Part shown: positions 1-9,521 of the stretch, piece by piece
Layout of the letters: each line of letters opens with the position of its first letter
Numbering within the stretch: the stretch's first letter is position 1
Assembly (NCBI GenBank): GCA_965178125.1
Contig: OZ237758.1
Location: 620,001 to 684,000, forward strand
Direction of reading: 5' to 3'
Source of the DNA: Bilabrum cf. latius
Lineage: Eukaryota > Bigyra: Bicosoecida > Bigyra > Bicosoecida
DNA: 64,000 nt
Translations under genes and position numbers: made by a program
Notes under the pieces: model-generated
Told to the model about the DNA's origin: nothing
Database searches by the model: none
The model's input: the letters and a program-made list of their open reading frames with translations, nothing else

Positions 1-959
1 GGTCGCAACTCTGGCCTCGCCCACCGCTGCTGCGGCGCGGCCCGCCTGTTCAGGAGGAGCGCCAGCGCCAGCACCACCACTATCGGATGTTTCACTTTCA
101 GCGAATGATTCACTCGTGCGTCGCAATGCGGTGGACAGTCTCCGAAGCACGGCGTGCAGTGCTCCGTTTCTCAAAGCAAGTGCTTGGGCCGGCGGGTGGT
201 TCTGCACCACAGTAGACAGCGCCTCGCAGGCCCCTGCTGACACGCGGGGTGACGAGTGCGACGTGAGCCGGATCAGAGGGACCATTCCGCCCATGGCTCC
301 AAGAATCGTGCTGTTGTCGCTGCTCGAGCAGAACATGTTCAGCTCGTCCAGAGCGTCCGCCAGCCGCTCCGGGTCGCTGGCCACGGCAGCCTCCAAATCT
401 ACCCCCTCAGCAGCGCTTGCCAATTCCGTGTCCGTGCCCGAGCTAGCACTGTCTGCGCTTGATTTGGATTCGCTGGCGGCAGATGCATCGCTGGGGGCTG
501 CTCGCGGTGCAGGCGGCAGAACTGCACCGTCGCGTCCGACCCTCGCACCCTTTTGCATGAGCGGCGCTACGGGTACGCCAGCTGCCCTTGATATCGTGCG
601 TGCCAAAGATCGCACCTGCTCAACTTCATCGATCTGCATAGATCGATAGATTGGATGGATGGAAACATGACGAAACACGTGGAACTTGGACACACTCTCA
701 AGCAAAAGCCAGGAAAGGCACCGATTTCTCTCAGAAATGAACTCACGGTGATTGACTTGATGGCATTCTCCAAAAAATCCTTGTCGGCATCGCTCATCGG
801 CTTTGGGGGATCCATTGCGTCGCTGCCGCCGGCCGGTCCGGGCAAGTCCCTGATCTCTACACCATCAAGAGCAGATCGGCCAGCTCTGGGATCTCTAGCG
901 TTGCTAGTGTGCTCAATTGCCCACCGAAAAACGGACAAAAACTTATCGGCATCCGACAT
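1..959 (-). CDS. Fes1/HspBP1-like Hsp70 nucleotide-exchange factor (partial, 3' end off the left edge)
   Basis: Two exons on the minus strand: 959..747 and 633..1, phase 0, with a GTGAGT donor and a CAG acceptor. The protein starts MSDADKFLSVFRWAIEHTSN, like the N-terminus of Fes1/HspBP1 proteins ('LLxWAIEHS'). It then carries armadillo-type helices, including a block with SAGACEALSTVVQNHPPAQA that matches the family's 'AlwvIgtavQNNpkaQ' core. Family members bind the Hsp70 ATPase lobe and release ADP in the cytosol; that role is inferred. The visible part has an acidic, Ala/Ser-rich insertion between the N-terminal segment and the ARM repeats. No in-frame TAG occurs in the visible part. The start lies 156 bp from the divergent G-alpha gene, suggesting a shared promoter region. 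The C-terminus is outside the window. Confidence 0.8.
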
Positions 960-1115
960 AAGTCTGTGAATTTACAATATGATAGACTTGCACTCGTGGC
1001 TGTTCTTGTTGGTTCCGTTTGGGCAAACTGCGCGGCGCTGGTGACGACGGGTACCCGGACTACTCGTTCCTTGCTGTTACAACGGTACCCACCAAAGGTT
1101 CATAGTGAGCACTTA
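960..1115. promoter_or_regulatory. Divergent intergenic promoter region, Fes1-like / G alpha
   Basis: The 156 bp between the two start codons must hold both promoters and 5' UTRs. No clear TATA box was identified; this is inferred only from gene orientation. Confidence 0.4.
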
Positions 1116-2624
1116 ATGGGGTGTGGTGCATCGAATAGTGCTGCAAGTGGAGGAGCGGCGCTCTCTGAAGCCGATGCAGCGATGCAAGCAGCGCGGGAAG
1201 CTGACAAGAAGCATCATAGAGTATTATTGCTAGGTAAGAAAAGGATATATGTCCATGATATGCCCGCAACATGCATGCAAGATATCTTTGGTCCAAAAGG
1301 TTCCGGAAAATTGTGATTCCATGCACGTCGGATGCTACCGTCGGGTGTGTTCGTTGCATGCCTACTGGCACCAAGTCACAACCTTGTGGTTTGCACTGTT
1401 GCAGGAACGGGGGAAAGCGGAAAGAGCACAATTATAAAGCATGTCTAGATGTAGCTGCTAAAAGTGAGGAGAATATCTGCGTGTTATCTCCACAGTGCCT
1501 CCCAACTGCCGCCAAGGCATCGAAGTCATGACAACGGAATTATTCCCAGCGTCCGCAGGGTGGCATTCCTGAAGCTAGTAAGAGTACTTTCAGGGATGGA
1601 ATACGATAGAACTGTTTAGACTGCATATAGGCGCTTGTGGAAGCTACTGAGTCATTGGAAATAGATATTGAGGACGAAGGCAACGCCAAGCTCGCCGAGG
1701 AGGTGAGTTTGCTCGATTGAGCCACGCCAGGTTCTATTTTCTTGCAAGACAGCTGTGTAAAGAATTTAGGGTCTTTTCAAAAGTCGTTCCGAGTTTTCCT
1801 CTTTCAAAGGTCCCGTTGCGCAGTTGCTAGATGTGACGTTAGACGATTTTGGTCCGGATATTGCAAAGAAAGTCACGTAGCTTTGGCACGATGACGCCAT
1901 CCAGGCGGCGTACGAGCGAAGAAATGAATTTTGGCTGCTGGACGCGTGTCCCTACTACATGGAGCACGCGGAACGCGTGGCCGCCGAGGACTTTGAGCCG
2001 AGTGACGAGGACATTATCATGACCAGGGTGCGGACGACGGGGATTGTGGAGACTAGCTACCAGTACAAGGACCACACGATCACCTTTGTGGACGTCGGGG
2101 GGCAGAGATCTGAGAGGCGAAAATGGCTGAACGTGTTCGACAACGTGGACGCCATCGTATTCCTCTCGTCGCTGGCAGAGTACAACCAGCGTTTGTTCGA
2201 GGACGTCAACGTGTGGAGGATCAAGGAATCGCTCACGCTGTTTTAGCAGATCGCAGGACGCAAGGCGTTCGCCCGAACCCCCATCTACCTGGTTCTCAAC
2301 AAGAAGGACATCTTCGCCGAGATGCTGAAGGAGACCTCGCTGGACGAGGTCTTTCCAGAGTTCGAGGGCGGCAAGGACGCCGCTAAGGCCACCAAATTCA
2401 TTGAAGATCAGTTCAGGGGAAGGTTCGGCGACGTCAGTCCCAAGGACAAGCCGCTGCCCATCACCTCGATGTCGGCGAGAGTGCGGATCGAGGCCAAGGA
2501 ATTTCTATTCCGGATTAGGGACGACCTGGTGCGGCGAGCGGCGAAGAAGGAGGAGTCCGAGGGCTCGTTTAGCTGGTTCGGGGGGTCTGGGATTGGTGCA
2601 TCGAACAAGTACAAGAAAGGGTGA
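1116..2624 (+). CDS. Heterotrimeric G-protein alpha subunit
   Basis: Four exons: 1116..1233, 1405..1463, 1559..1702 and 1824..2624, giving 373 aa, the normal G-alpha length. The protein starts MGCGAS, a myristoylation/palmitoylation motif. The P-loop GTGESGKST (about residues 40-48) is reconstituted exactly across the first splice. Switch I RVRTTGIVET, switch II DVGGQRSERRKW and the base-binding NKKD are intact. Six in-frame TAG codons lie at 1446, 1452, 1607, 1628, 1878 and 2244 (residues about 54, 56, 76, 83, 126, 248). Each sits at a position that is variable or polar in other G alphas, for example LF-TAG-QI where animals have LFDSI. The gene ends at TGA. Oddities: the usual TCAT loop is TSMSA, and the C-terminus is a basic/Ser-Gly tail ending KYKKG without the Cys at -4, so receptor coupling is probably atypical. 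The intron 2 boundary (1464..1558) is the least certain. Confidence 0.9.
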
Positions 2625-2960
2625 CCGGACTTGTGGGCGTGTGGCGGGTTCGGGGCATCGTGGGGGTTGGCGGGGAGGAGGTGGGCGAGGGTGTGGGGTT
2701 GGTGGTGCGAGCAAGTGGAATGAAAGCCATTCATTCAGCTCGCTTTGAATTTGACGGAGTCGATCGAGCACAATGCTCGTTTGGTCGGGCGGAGGAAACC
2801 GGCGTCTATGCGGCGTTGTTGAGTACACCACAATGGTAATCAATGATTCTTACATGTTTTAGCGAACCACATCCTGACGCACAAGCATGAAGGTCCACAG
2901 TGAGCATGGCAATGCAATCTACACGATACCTCACTGCCATGCAGCGAGGCTAGACTGGGC
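2625..2960. other. Convergent 3' intergenic region
   Basis: The 336 bp between the TGA of G alpha and the TGA of the S-formylglutathione hydrolase gene presumably hold both 3' UTRs. It is G-rich just after the G-alpha stop. I see no other gene in it. Confidence 0.5.
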
Positions 2961-3878
2961 TCAGTCCACGATGATGCCGAGTGCTTTGGCATGGAACTTG
3001 ATGTGTTGCTCCACGAAGGTGGCGATGAAGAAATATCCGTGAGTGTATCCCTCTTCCATGTTGATCGTCAGGTCGATCATGCCGCCGGATTTGGAGCGAG
3101 CAGCCACGGCGTCGCGCAGGTGCTCGGGCTGCAGCTGCTCGTCTTTCAGGAACCCATCGGCCGTACCCTGCGAGACTAGCATCTCCAGAAGCGGTCCATC
3201 GCTGGGGTAGTTCTTCACGAGCTCGCAGGCGTCCCATTTGGGCCATTCTTTCGTCTTGCTCTCTTCGGATGAGCCGAGGTACGCACCGAAGGCTTTGTCT
3301 CCCCACGGGCACTGGCAGGGGTTGCAGATTGGCGCAAACGCAGAGACTGCAGCGTACTTCCCAGGGTTCTTGAGAGCGATAGTAAGGGCTCCATGGCCGC
3401 CCATGGAGTGCCCCATGATGCTCGCTTTCGTCGTGTCGACCTCCGGGTTCATCTCTTGCACGGCGGCTGGGAGGTCCTCAGTGACGTAACCGTACATGTT
3501 GTAGTGCTCCTTCCAGGGAGCTTCTGTAGCAGTCAAGTAGAAACCAGCTCCTTGGCCCAGATCCCACCCTTCATCGTCCGCGACCCCTTTCCCGCGGGGA
3601 GACGTGTCCGGCATTACCAGTGCGATGCCAAACCGCGTGGCATGTGCGAATGCACCTGCCTTCTCCGTGAAATTGTTCGGAGTGCAGGTCAGTCCAGCAA
3701 GATAGTATATAACTGGGCACTTTTGCCCGTCTGGGGCAGTCCCTGCCTTTGGCACGAACACCCTGAAGACCATCTCGCAATTTGTGGATTTGGAGAAGTG
3801 CGTCACAGTCCTTATCGTACCACCAAAAGCCTTCTCCTCCCCAGTCACCTTAGTATCACCGCCGGCTACTGCAGCCAT
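2961..3878 (-). CDS. S-formylglutathione hydrolase (esterase D type)
   Basis: Single-exon gene of 305 aa from ATG (3878) to TGA, close to the usual 280-300 aa. It has the family's oxyanion region YYLAGLTCTPNNF, the nucleophile elbow GHSMGGHGAL, the region QGTADGF that carries the catalytic Asp, and the catalytic His in YTHGYFF. The enzyme hydrolyses S-formylglutathione to formate and glutathione, the last step of glutathione-dependent formaldehyde detoxification, normally in the cytosol. There is no in-frame TAG, so this gene looks normal under either code. It is a useful control that the region is not simply low-quality sequence. A LINE 3' end begins only about 40-50 bp upstream of the start codon, in the place where a promoter would be expected. 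Confidence 0.95.
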   Translation of the reverse strand: MAAVAGGDTKVTGEEKAFGGTIRTVTHFSKSTNCEMVFRVFVPKAGTAPDGQKCPVIYYLAGLTCTPNNFTEKAGAFAHATRFGIALVMPDTSPRGKGVADDEGWDLGQGAGFYLTATEAPWKEHYNMYGYVTEDLPAAVQEMNPEVDTTKASIMGHSMGGHGALTIALKNPGKYAAVSAFAPICNPCQCPWGDKAFGAYLGSSEESKTKEWPKWDACELVKNYPSDGPLLEMLVSQGTADGFLKDEQLQPEHLRDAVAARSKSGGMIDLTINMEEGYTHGYFFIATFVEQHIKFHAKALGIIVD

Positions 3879-4022
3879 TGTACGGGTACCCGAGTATGGA
3901 AGCTCAAAGTCTTGCTTTCGATGGGAGAGATGATAAATTTATGTGATTCAAACTACACGCTACCCAGGCTAAGAAGTCACCCGAAGGCTACTTCGACCGG
4001 GAGGAACATCTCACTGACCAGC

Positions 4023-5058
4023 TCAAGCCATGGGGGCTGCCAGCTGTGCTGCTTCTCCGTGGAGGTTCTGCACATCTGGAGCTCCAACCGCAGGTGCTGG
4101 GGGATGTATAAGACCGGCATGGTCAGGGTCAAGGCCATCTACCTCGTCCCCAGCGCCTCCAACCCCTTCAGCTGGTAGCACTCCTGCCGGGTTCGCTGCC
4201 TGCACTACCTCCGCTTGTGCTGCCGCTTGCGCCGCCTCGGGGGCCCCAGCTCCTGCTGGACCCGCTCCCTGCACCACTCTCGCTTCCCGTAGCCCTGACA
4301 TGTTCCGCAACTTAAGGTTGAATTGAATCGTGCGGCATGCGCTCAGCATGGAAACTCCTTTGGCGATCACTCGCGCCCAGATCCTGACCTGGGCCTCCAC
4401 CGACCTGCTGCGGGCCACCCCCAGCCTCTTGCGTCGGATTCGGGCCAACAGGCGCAGCAGTCCGCGTGCCCCGTTGCCCAAGCGTCCTGTCGACAGGACA
4501 ACAAAGTCCTGGAAAACGACCTGGTTCCTGTTCTTGATGGACTTGACCCTCTCCGCGGCCGTTCCAGGTGCCCTTCGCCCTCCCATCAGCCGATGGGGAG
4601 GGATGGGCTCATTGATCTCTCGCCACTTCCTCCCGGCTGCTCGTGCTCCCGCTGCTTCGTCCTGATGATCCGACCCCACTGGTTTACTGGGAAAGTGCCT
4701 GTCCCCATTTTCCGTCCGCCTATTGATCTGAGACAGTCCGCACTTGGCATGCGGGTCCGCAGTTGTCACGTCAACGTAGATTGGCTTCGCACCCTCTCTC
4801 GGGATGATGATGTCCATCGAGTAGTTCCCTTCCTCATTGTACACCCCTCTGATCTCCTTCAGTGCCTCTCGTCCGGTCGCCTCTTGTGCGATTTTCAGAA
4901 CTCTCCGCTCCACATGATAGTGCAACCCCGTCATCCTCCTCTTGTCGTCCTCCCTGATCAGCCGATCTCCGCAGTAGCTCAAGTGAGCACACTGGTGCAG
5001 GTAGCCTTCTGCTCGGGCGCACCCGGGCATCGGGCACCTCTCTGCCATCTCCGCCTCA
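4023..5058 (-). CDS. LINE copy 4: C-terminal fragment of retrotransposon polyprotein
   Basis: A 5'-truncated reading frame of about 345 codons ends at TGA (4023-4025). It begins directly after the tail of copy 3. It has a Cys/His cluster (CPMPGCARAEGYLHQC then AHLSYC), then a basic stretch, then acidic residues in SMDIII and YVDVT. This order resembles the zinc-knuckle plus restriction-like endonuclease end of R2-type elements, which is inference. It ends in a Pro/Ala/Gly-rich tail finishing AAPMA. Its sequence is clearly diverged from copy 3, so it is an older insertion or a sister subfamily. No reverse-transcriptase motif remains. Confidence 0.65.
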
Positions 5059-5165
5059 ATGGGAGAGAGAGAATATAATATGTCTGAGTCAAAGCACACA
5101 CTACCCAACTACAACGACCACCCCAAGAGGCAATCGCGCTGGGCAGGTCGAACGGATCAGCAAGC

Positions 5166-6647
5166 TCACGCCATGGGCTCCGCAAGCTGGGCCGCTCCTC
5201 CGTGGGGGAGTTGCGCTGCTTGCGGTCCATCTGCGTTCGCGATGCCTTCGTGTTCGATTGCGTTCGGATCAGCCGCCTCGTCCGGTGCTGCACCCTCAGC
5301 TCCTACTGCAGCTGCAGCAGGTACTGCGGGCACAGCTGGCGCTCCAGCTGCATCCAAACCCTACGCACCACCAGCTCCACCAGCCTGCTGTAGTGCCACT
5401 CCTAGCTGCGCAACTCCCGCTGCCAGCTCTCCCACCTGACCACCAGCTCCTGCTGCGGCCGCTCCCTGTGCGCCGGTTGCCTCCCTCTGCTTCAGCAGCT
5501 CACAAGCGTTAAGGTTAAATTTGCTCGTGAAAGCTGCGTTCCGCATGGCGACCAACCTGGCGATATCCCGAGCCCAGAACCTGACCTGGGCATCCACTGA
5601 CTTGCTCCCATTCTTCCCGAGCCGCTTACGCCTGATGCGTGCTAGCAGCTTGAGGACCCCTCTGGCTCCATCTCCGATCCTGCCTGAAGGCTGGATCACA
5701 AAATCCCGAAAGATCACCGTTTTGGGATTTTTCAGCGTCTTCACTGGGTTCCCCGTCGCCCCCGTGGGGATACGACCAGCCATCCTCCGGTGCGGAGGCA
5801 CCTCCAGATGAACCTCCCTGTGCTTCCTGAATGCTCCCCTGACCCAGGCAGTCTCATCCTGGTAGTCCGAGCCCACGGGTTTCGCAGGTCCGGTGCGTTC
5901 CCCCTCGCGTGCTCCCTTCTTGAACCTCTAGTTGATCGGTGCGAGTGCGGCTTGGGCAAGCGGGTCCACGCAAGTCACATCGACTAGGATCTCCTTCTCC
6001 CCTGGTCCTCTGTGGATCACCAAATCCATCCTGTAATCCTTTCCCTCCAAGTACTGTCCCGTGTCTTCGGATGACGCTTTATATCCTGTCGCGTGCTGGC
6101 CGATCCTGCACAACTCCCTCTTCACAGTCTCGTGGATGCCCGTGAGCCGCCCCTTGTCGGTGGCTCGCTTCAGCCTGTTCCCACAGCAGCTCATGTGTCT
6201 TACCTGGTGTATGTACCCGGTGCCGCATCGGCACTCGGGGTCCGGGCATACCAGGTTCATCTCAGCTTCCAGGTCGTGTGTCCCGTCTTGGTGCCGCATC
6301 CGCTTGAGCACCTCCTGCGCCTGCCTTGCCGATGGTGACGGTCCCATCAGACGCCTGCAAAATTCCTCTTGGTACCCCTTGTTGGCAGGAATGGTCACGC
6401 CATAACCAAACTGCTCCTTCACGTAGCAGGCGCGTAGCAACGCCCCTGCGTCGGCTGACCTGCAGCTCCTGATCAGCGCCCTTGCTCTCTGCATCTCCAC
6501 TCGGGCCCTGTCTGCCCACTGTTGGTCTTCTCCTAGGAGGCGTTGTTGGAACCCTGGGATGTTCTGGAAGGGCTTCACCAGAAACATCTCCGTGCAGGCA
6601 CGATCTGCAGCCTTCTTCATCAAACTTTCGTGGTTGCTTTCGATGGG
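5166..6647 (-). CDS. LINE copy 3: C-terminal fragment of retrotransposon polyprotein, with two in-frame TAGs
   Basis: This is the longest copy. The 5'-truncated frame runs from about 6647 to TGA (5166-5168) and crosses TAG at 5928-5930 (API-N-TAG-RFKK) and 5361-5363 (GGA-TAG-GLDA), with no TAA or TGA. It encodes a Cys/His module (CPDPECRCGTGYIHQ, then RHMSCC), a basic helix, RMDLVI and ILVDVTCVDP. These parallel copy 4 and suggest a restriction-like endonuclease fold. A low-complexity Ala/Gly/Gln C-terminus ends LAEPMA. The two TAGs show that the element is written in the host's altered code. No start codon of its own is present. Confidence 0.7.
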
Positions 6648-6648
6648 A

Positions 6649-6890
6649 GAGAGAGAATATAATATGTCTGAGTCAAAGCACACACTACCCAACTACAACG
6701 ACCACCCCAAGAGGCAATCGCGCTGGGCAGGTCGAACGGATCAGCAAGCTCACGCCATGGGCTCCGGAGAGAGAGAATATAATATGTCTGAGTCAAAGCA
6801 CACACTACCCAACTACAACGACCACCCCAAGAGGCAATCGCACTGGGCAGGTCGAACGGATCAGCAAGCTCACGCCATGGGCTCCGCAAG
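6649..6890. repeat. Direct tandem repeat of the LINE 3' module
   Basis: Two adjacent copies of the roughly 120-bp LINE 3' end (6649-6768 and 6769-6890) differ at only a few positions. The same module is present at 5059-5178 at the end of copy 3. Confidence 0.9.
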
Positions 6891-6945
6891 CTGGGCCGCT
6901 CCTCCGTGGGGGAGTTGCGCTGCTTGCGGTCCATCTGCGTTCGCG

Positions 6946-7337
6946 GAGAGAGAGAGAGAGAAAATAGAGTTTTCGCACGCAATTCAATACCAGAGACAAT
7001 CCGAGGACTGCCACCAAAGTAACGCGCACCTTAACAGGGGACCCAGCTGTACCCGCGTTGGCGGAGCCAGTCAGGACCTGAAAAGGCCTCTGAAGAAATA
7101 GTTGGTCTGGTTAAGACCGATACATGGGATCCACCCGAACACTCGACAGACCGGAAGATCGCATCCTGCTGAGCCACCGTGGCACCACTGGCAGCATCTG
7201 GCGACTGTCAAGAAACTTTGGATGCGGCGCAGCATATTGGGGAAAAAAGCTCAAATGCACTCGCTCTGGCGCCCGGATCCGCGCATTTTGTTTGGCTTTG
7301 AGCTCAGTCAAGATCGCGCCAGCCCTTCGATTGCCGC
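6946..7337. other. Intergenic region between the LINE array and the RRM gene
   Basis: The region starts with a GAGAGAGAGAGAGAAAA tract at the edge of the LINE array, a likely insertion target or tail remnant. The rest should include the 3' UTR of the minus-strand RRM gene. I see no convincing gene in it. Confidence 0.5.
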
Positions 7338-8417
7338 TCAGTCCGACTCTGAATCCGAGTACATGTCGTAGAAAGCCTTCTTTCCTCCAGCCGTCTGTGC
7401 CTTCGCTTTGGGCTTGGCATCCTCGGCCGCGGGTTCCGGTGCCGCTCGCTGAGCAGCTGCCTCACCCTTGGCACCCCTCCGCCCGGCTGCGCCAGCCCGG
7501 ATGAAGCCGTCCTTGTCCATCTTTAGGCGCTTGCCCCCACTGCCCCCCCCGCCGCCGCCGCCGCGTCCTCGGCCCCGGCCGCGACCCCGTCCACGCCCCC
7601 TCTCACGGCCCCTGCCTCCACCCCTTCCCTCAGCGTCGGGGCCCCTCCCGTCCTGGGCCGGCTTGGTTCCGCTGCTCTATGCGCGGCGCCGGTGGTCCCT
7701 CCGCTCCTCACCGTCGTGCTTCCCGCCCCGGCCCCTGCCTCTACCCCTGCCTCGTCCGCGGCCCGCTCCGCGCCCGCGGCCTTCGTTGCCATGGGCAGAC
7801 CCATCTCGCCGCTTGCCTTTGCCGCCCGCACCACGGGGTGGCGTGGGGGCTCGCGCCGGGGCGTCCCGACGCCAGTCGTCGTCCAAATCTGCCTTGGCTG
7901 GCTCGGCTGCCTCCGCGGCCGGGCGATGTCTGGAAGATCGAGACTTTCTGCTGTCACGGCGCTTACGGCGCTCTTCCGCGACAGACACCCGTAAGTCCCG
8001 GCCGGCAAGGATGTGGCCGTCGAGTACCATGGCACGGTACATGGCGTCGCGTTCTTCTACCTCGATGAAAGCCACCCCACGGAACTTTTTGGTCGAACGA
8101 TCGTGCACCATGTGTACGTCGGTGACGTTGCCAGCATGCTCAGTAAAGAATGCCTGCAGCTCGTCCTCCGTGAGCTGGAACTTCAAATTCGTGACCATGA
8201 CTCGGAACGGCGGGGACGTAGGAATCATGCCGTCTAAAATGGCGCGTTCTTCTTCCGTGGGCTCAATGTAGCCGGAGGGCAGTTCAGCGGGCACATCCAC
8301 GGGTGCCTCTGGCTGCACTGGGTCTGCCACGGCCGGTACTGACGAGCTGGTGTCAAGTGCCAGGCCTTCAGCTCCCATACCGCCATCCTCGGCATTCCAG
8401 TCGAAATCTTCGTCCAT
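7338..8417 (-). CDS. RRM domain RNA-binding protein with RGG-rich C-terminus
   Basis: One exon of 359 aa, ATG 8417 to TGA. The acidic N-terminus (MDEDFDWNAEDGG) is followed by one RRM at about residues 70-148. Its RNP2-like strand is VMVTNLKF and its RNP1-like strand is FRGVAFIEV. A basic RRKRRDSRKSRSSRHR stretch and long Arg-Gly runs follow, and the protein ends in an acidic YSDSESD tail. One in-frame TAG at 7677-7679 lies inside the RGG region. The frame before and after it is the same, and both sides are RGG-rich, so this is one gene. Proteins of this layout usually act in mRNA processing, export or translation; the exact family is not recognised. An in-frame extension to 8567 is open but looks non-coding. 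Confidence 0.8.
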
Positions 8418-8685
8418 TCTGGACTGAAATACCGCTATGGGTTGGGATAGAACACAAGAAAACCTCGGTTTACGTTGATGATCTCCAGACAGTCCGGGCG
8501 CCGCGCAATAGTGGCTGGGTTCCGCAGGATGCGTTGTGTGCTCGGTTCTACGCGTGCACCGCATCACACAGCACCAAATGAGTCAGGAGATTATGCAAGC
8601 TTAAATAATTGAACGTGTGTTGCGCTCCAATTGATTTTTGACGCCCAATGCGGCGAAAGTTCCAGTGAGCGCGGCGGCGGCAGGC
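8418..8685. promoter_or_regulatory. Divergent intergenic promoter region, RRM gene / ARM gene
   Basis: The 268 bp between two divergent start codons. No specific element was recognised; the role is inferred from orientation. Confidence 0.35.
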
Positions 8686-9393
8686 ATGGCTCGGGTCCAT
8701 CCAACTGCAACTGGAAAGGCGCTGGGGCGGAGTGCTGCAGCCGATGCAGAGGCCGATGCGATTTTGAAGCAGGCCAAGCGTTCTGTAGCCACTGGCTAGT
8801 CACGGAGCATAGTGGGGGGCCAAACCCAAAGGTTCGTTGTCCCGAGTTCTGTGGCCTCATTCAAGAAGCCAAGCTCAGCGCCAACGGCCGCAGCCATAGC
8901 GAAAAAAGCGTTGGAAATGAACGATATCAGGGCAGTGGAAACAATTGTCAAGAGCATGAATCTCAAAATATCGGACCCCGAGGCATAGGTGCGCGGCATT
9001 GCCGCCCTTGGCCACATGGCGGCAACGGGAAACCAGATTCAAATCAAGAAGCAGGGGCAGGCACACCAGCAGATGCACGACTTTGACATCATAAGCACCG
9101 AGGGCTTGTTCATACAGCAGTCTGGCGCCATCGGCGCAGTCCTTCGGGCCATCACTGCCCACACCGGCACCCGCCGGGTCGTGCTCCGCGGCCTGTGGGC
9201 GCTGGAGCACATGACGGAGCCCGTCGAGAACAAGAGGCAGTTCGAGCTGCTCGGCGGGAGCGCCACGTTGGCAACCCTTGCCGCTCTGTACTCGGCTGAC
9301 CATGACATCATGAGGTCGGTTGGGGTGCTGAGGAGCAGCGCCAGGACGGGCACGACCTTCAACTCGATGCAGTGCTGCTGCGTGCCATCATGA
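8686..9393 (+). CDS. Small armadillo-like repeat protein
   Basis: Single frame of 235 aa from ATG 8686 to TGA (9391-9393), crossing TAG at 8797 and 8986. The second TAG is in SDPEA-TAG-VRGIAALGHMAA. With glutamine this becomes an ordinary ARM-repeat helix start ('EAQVRGIAALGHMA'). Later helices (RRVVLRGLWALEHM, ATLATLAAL, DHDIMRSVGVL) continue the ARM pattern. The N-terminal 60 residues are Ala-rich and not recognised. ARM proteins are usually protein-binding scaffolds; no partner is indicated. The gene is convergent with the MetAP gene, whose stop is about 130 bp away. Confidence 0.7.
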
Positions 9394-9521
9394 GGTCGAG
9401 ATTTAGGGCCCCTACTGGAATGGCAAGACAGAAGCGTGAATACTCTTCATCTACCATAGCAATGCAACGCAAGCAAGCATGATTTCATTTACCGGCTCCG
9501 AAGGTATCCATCATCAGCCAT

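Larger units (their letters stand above)
3918..6945 (-). mobile_element. Head-to-tail array of 5'-truncated LINE (non-LTR retrotransposon) copies
   Basis: At least four copies lie in the same (minus) orientation. Approximate limits are 6945..6769, 6767..6649, 6647..5060 and 5058..3918. Three share a near-identical 3' module of about 120 bp. In plus-strand view this starts with GGAGAGAGAGAATATAATAT and ends at the coding stop region CCATGGGCTCC. The fourth has a diverged version at 3918-4025. Each copy is cut at a different 5' point and abuts the (TC)n-like 3' tail of the next. That is the pattern expected of target-primed reverse transcription into a preferred site. Head-to-tail nested LINE copies of this kind are known for Zepp elements of Chlorella; the comparison is by arrangement, not sequence. 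Confidence 0.8.

Noticed and set aside
5028-5108. MGSVCFDSDILYSLSPIE as an N-terminus of a two-member gene family
   Set aside because: It is the translated LINE 3' tail of the neighbouring copy fused by chance to the next truncated copy.
7490-8271. Plus-strand ORF of 267 aa over the RRM gene
   Set aside because: Pro/Arg-rich shadow of the minus-strand RGG and RRM coding sequence.
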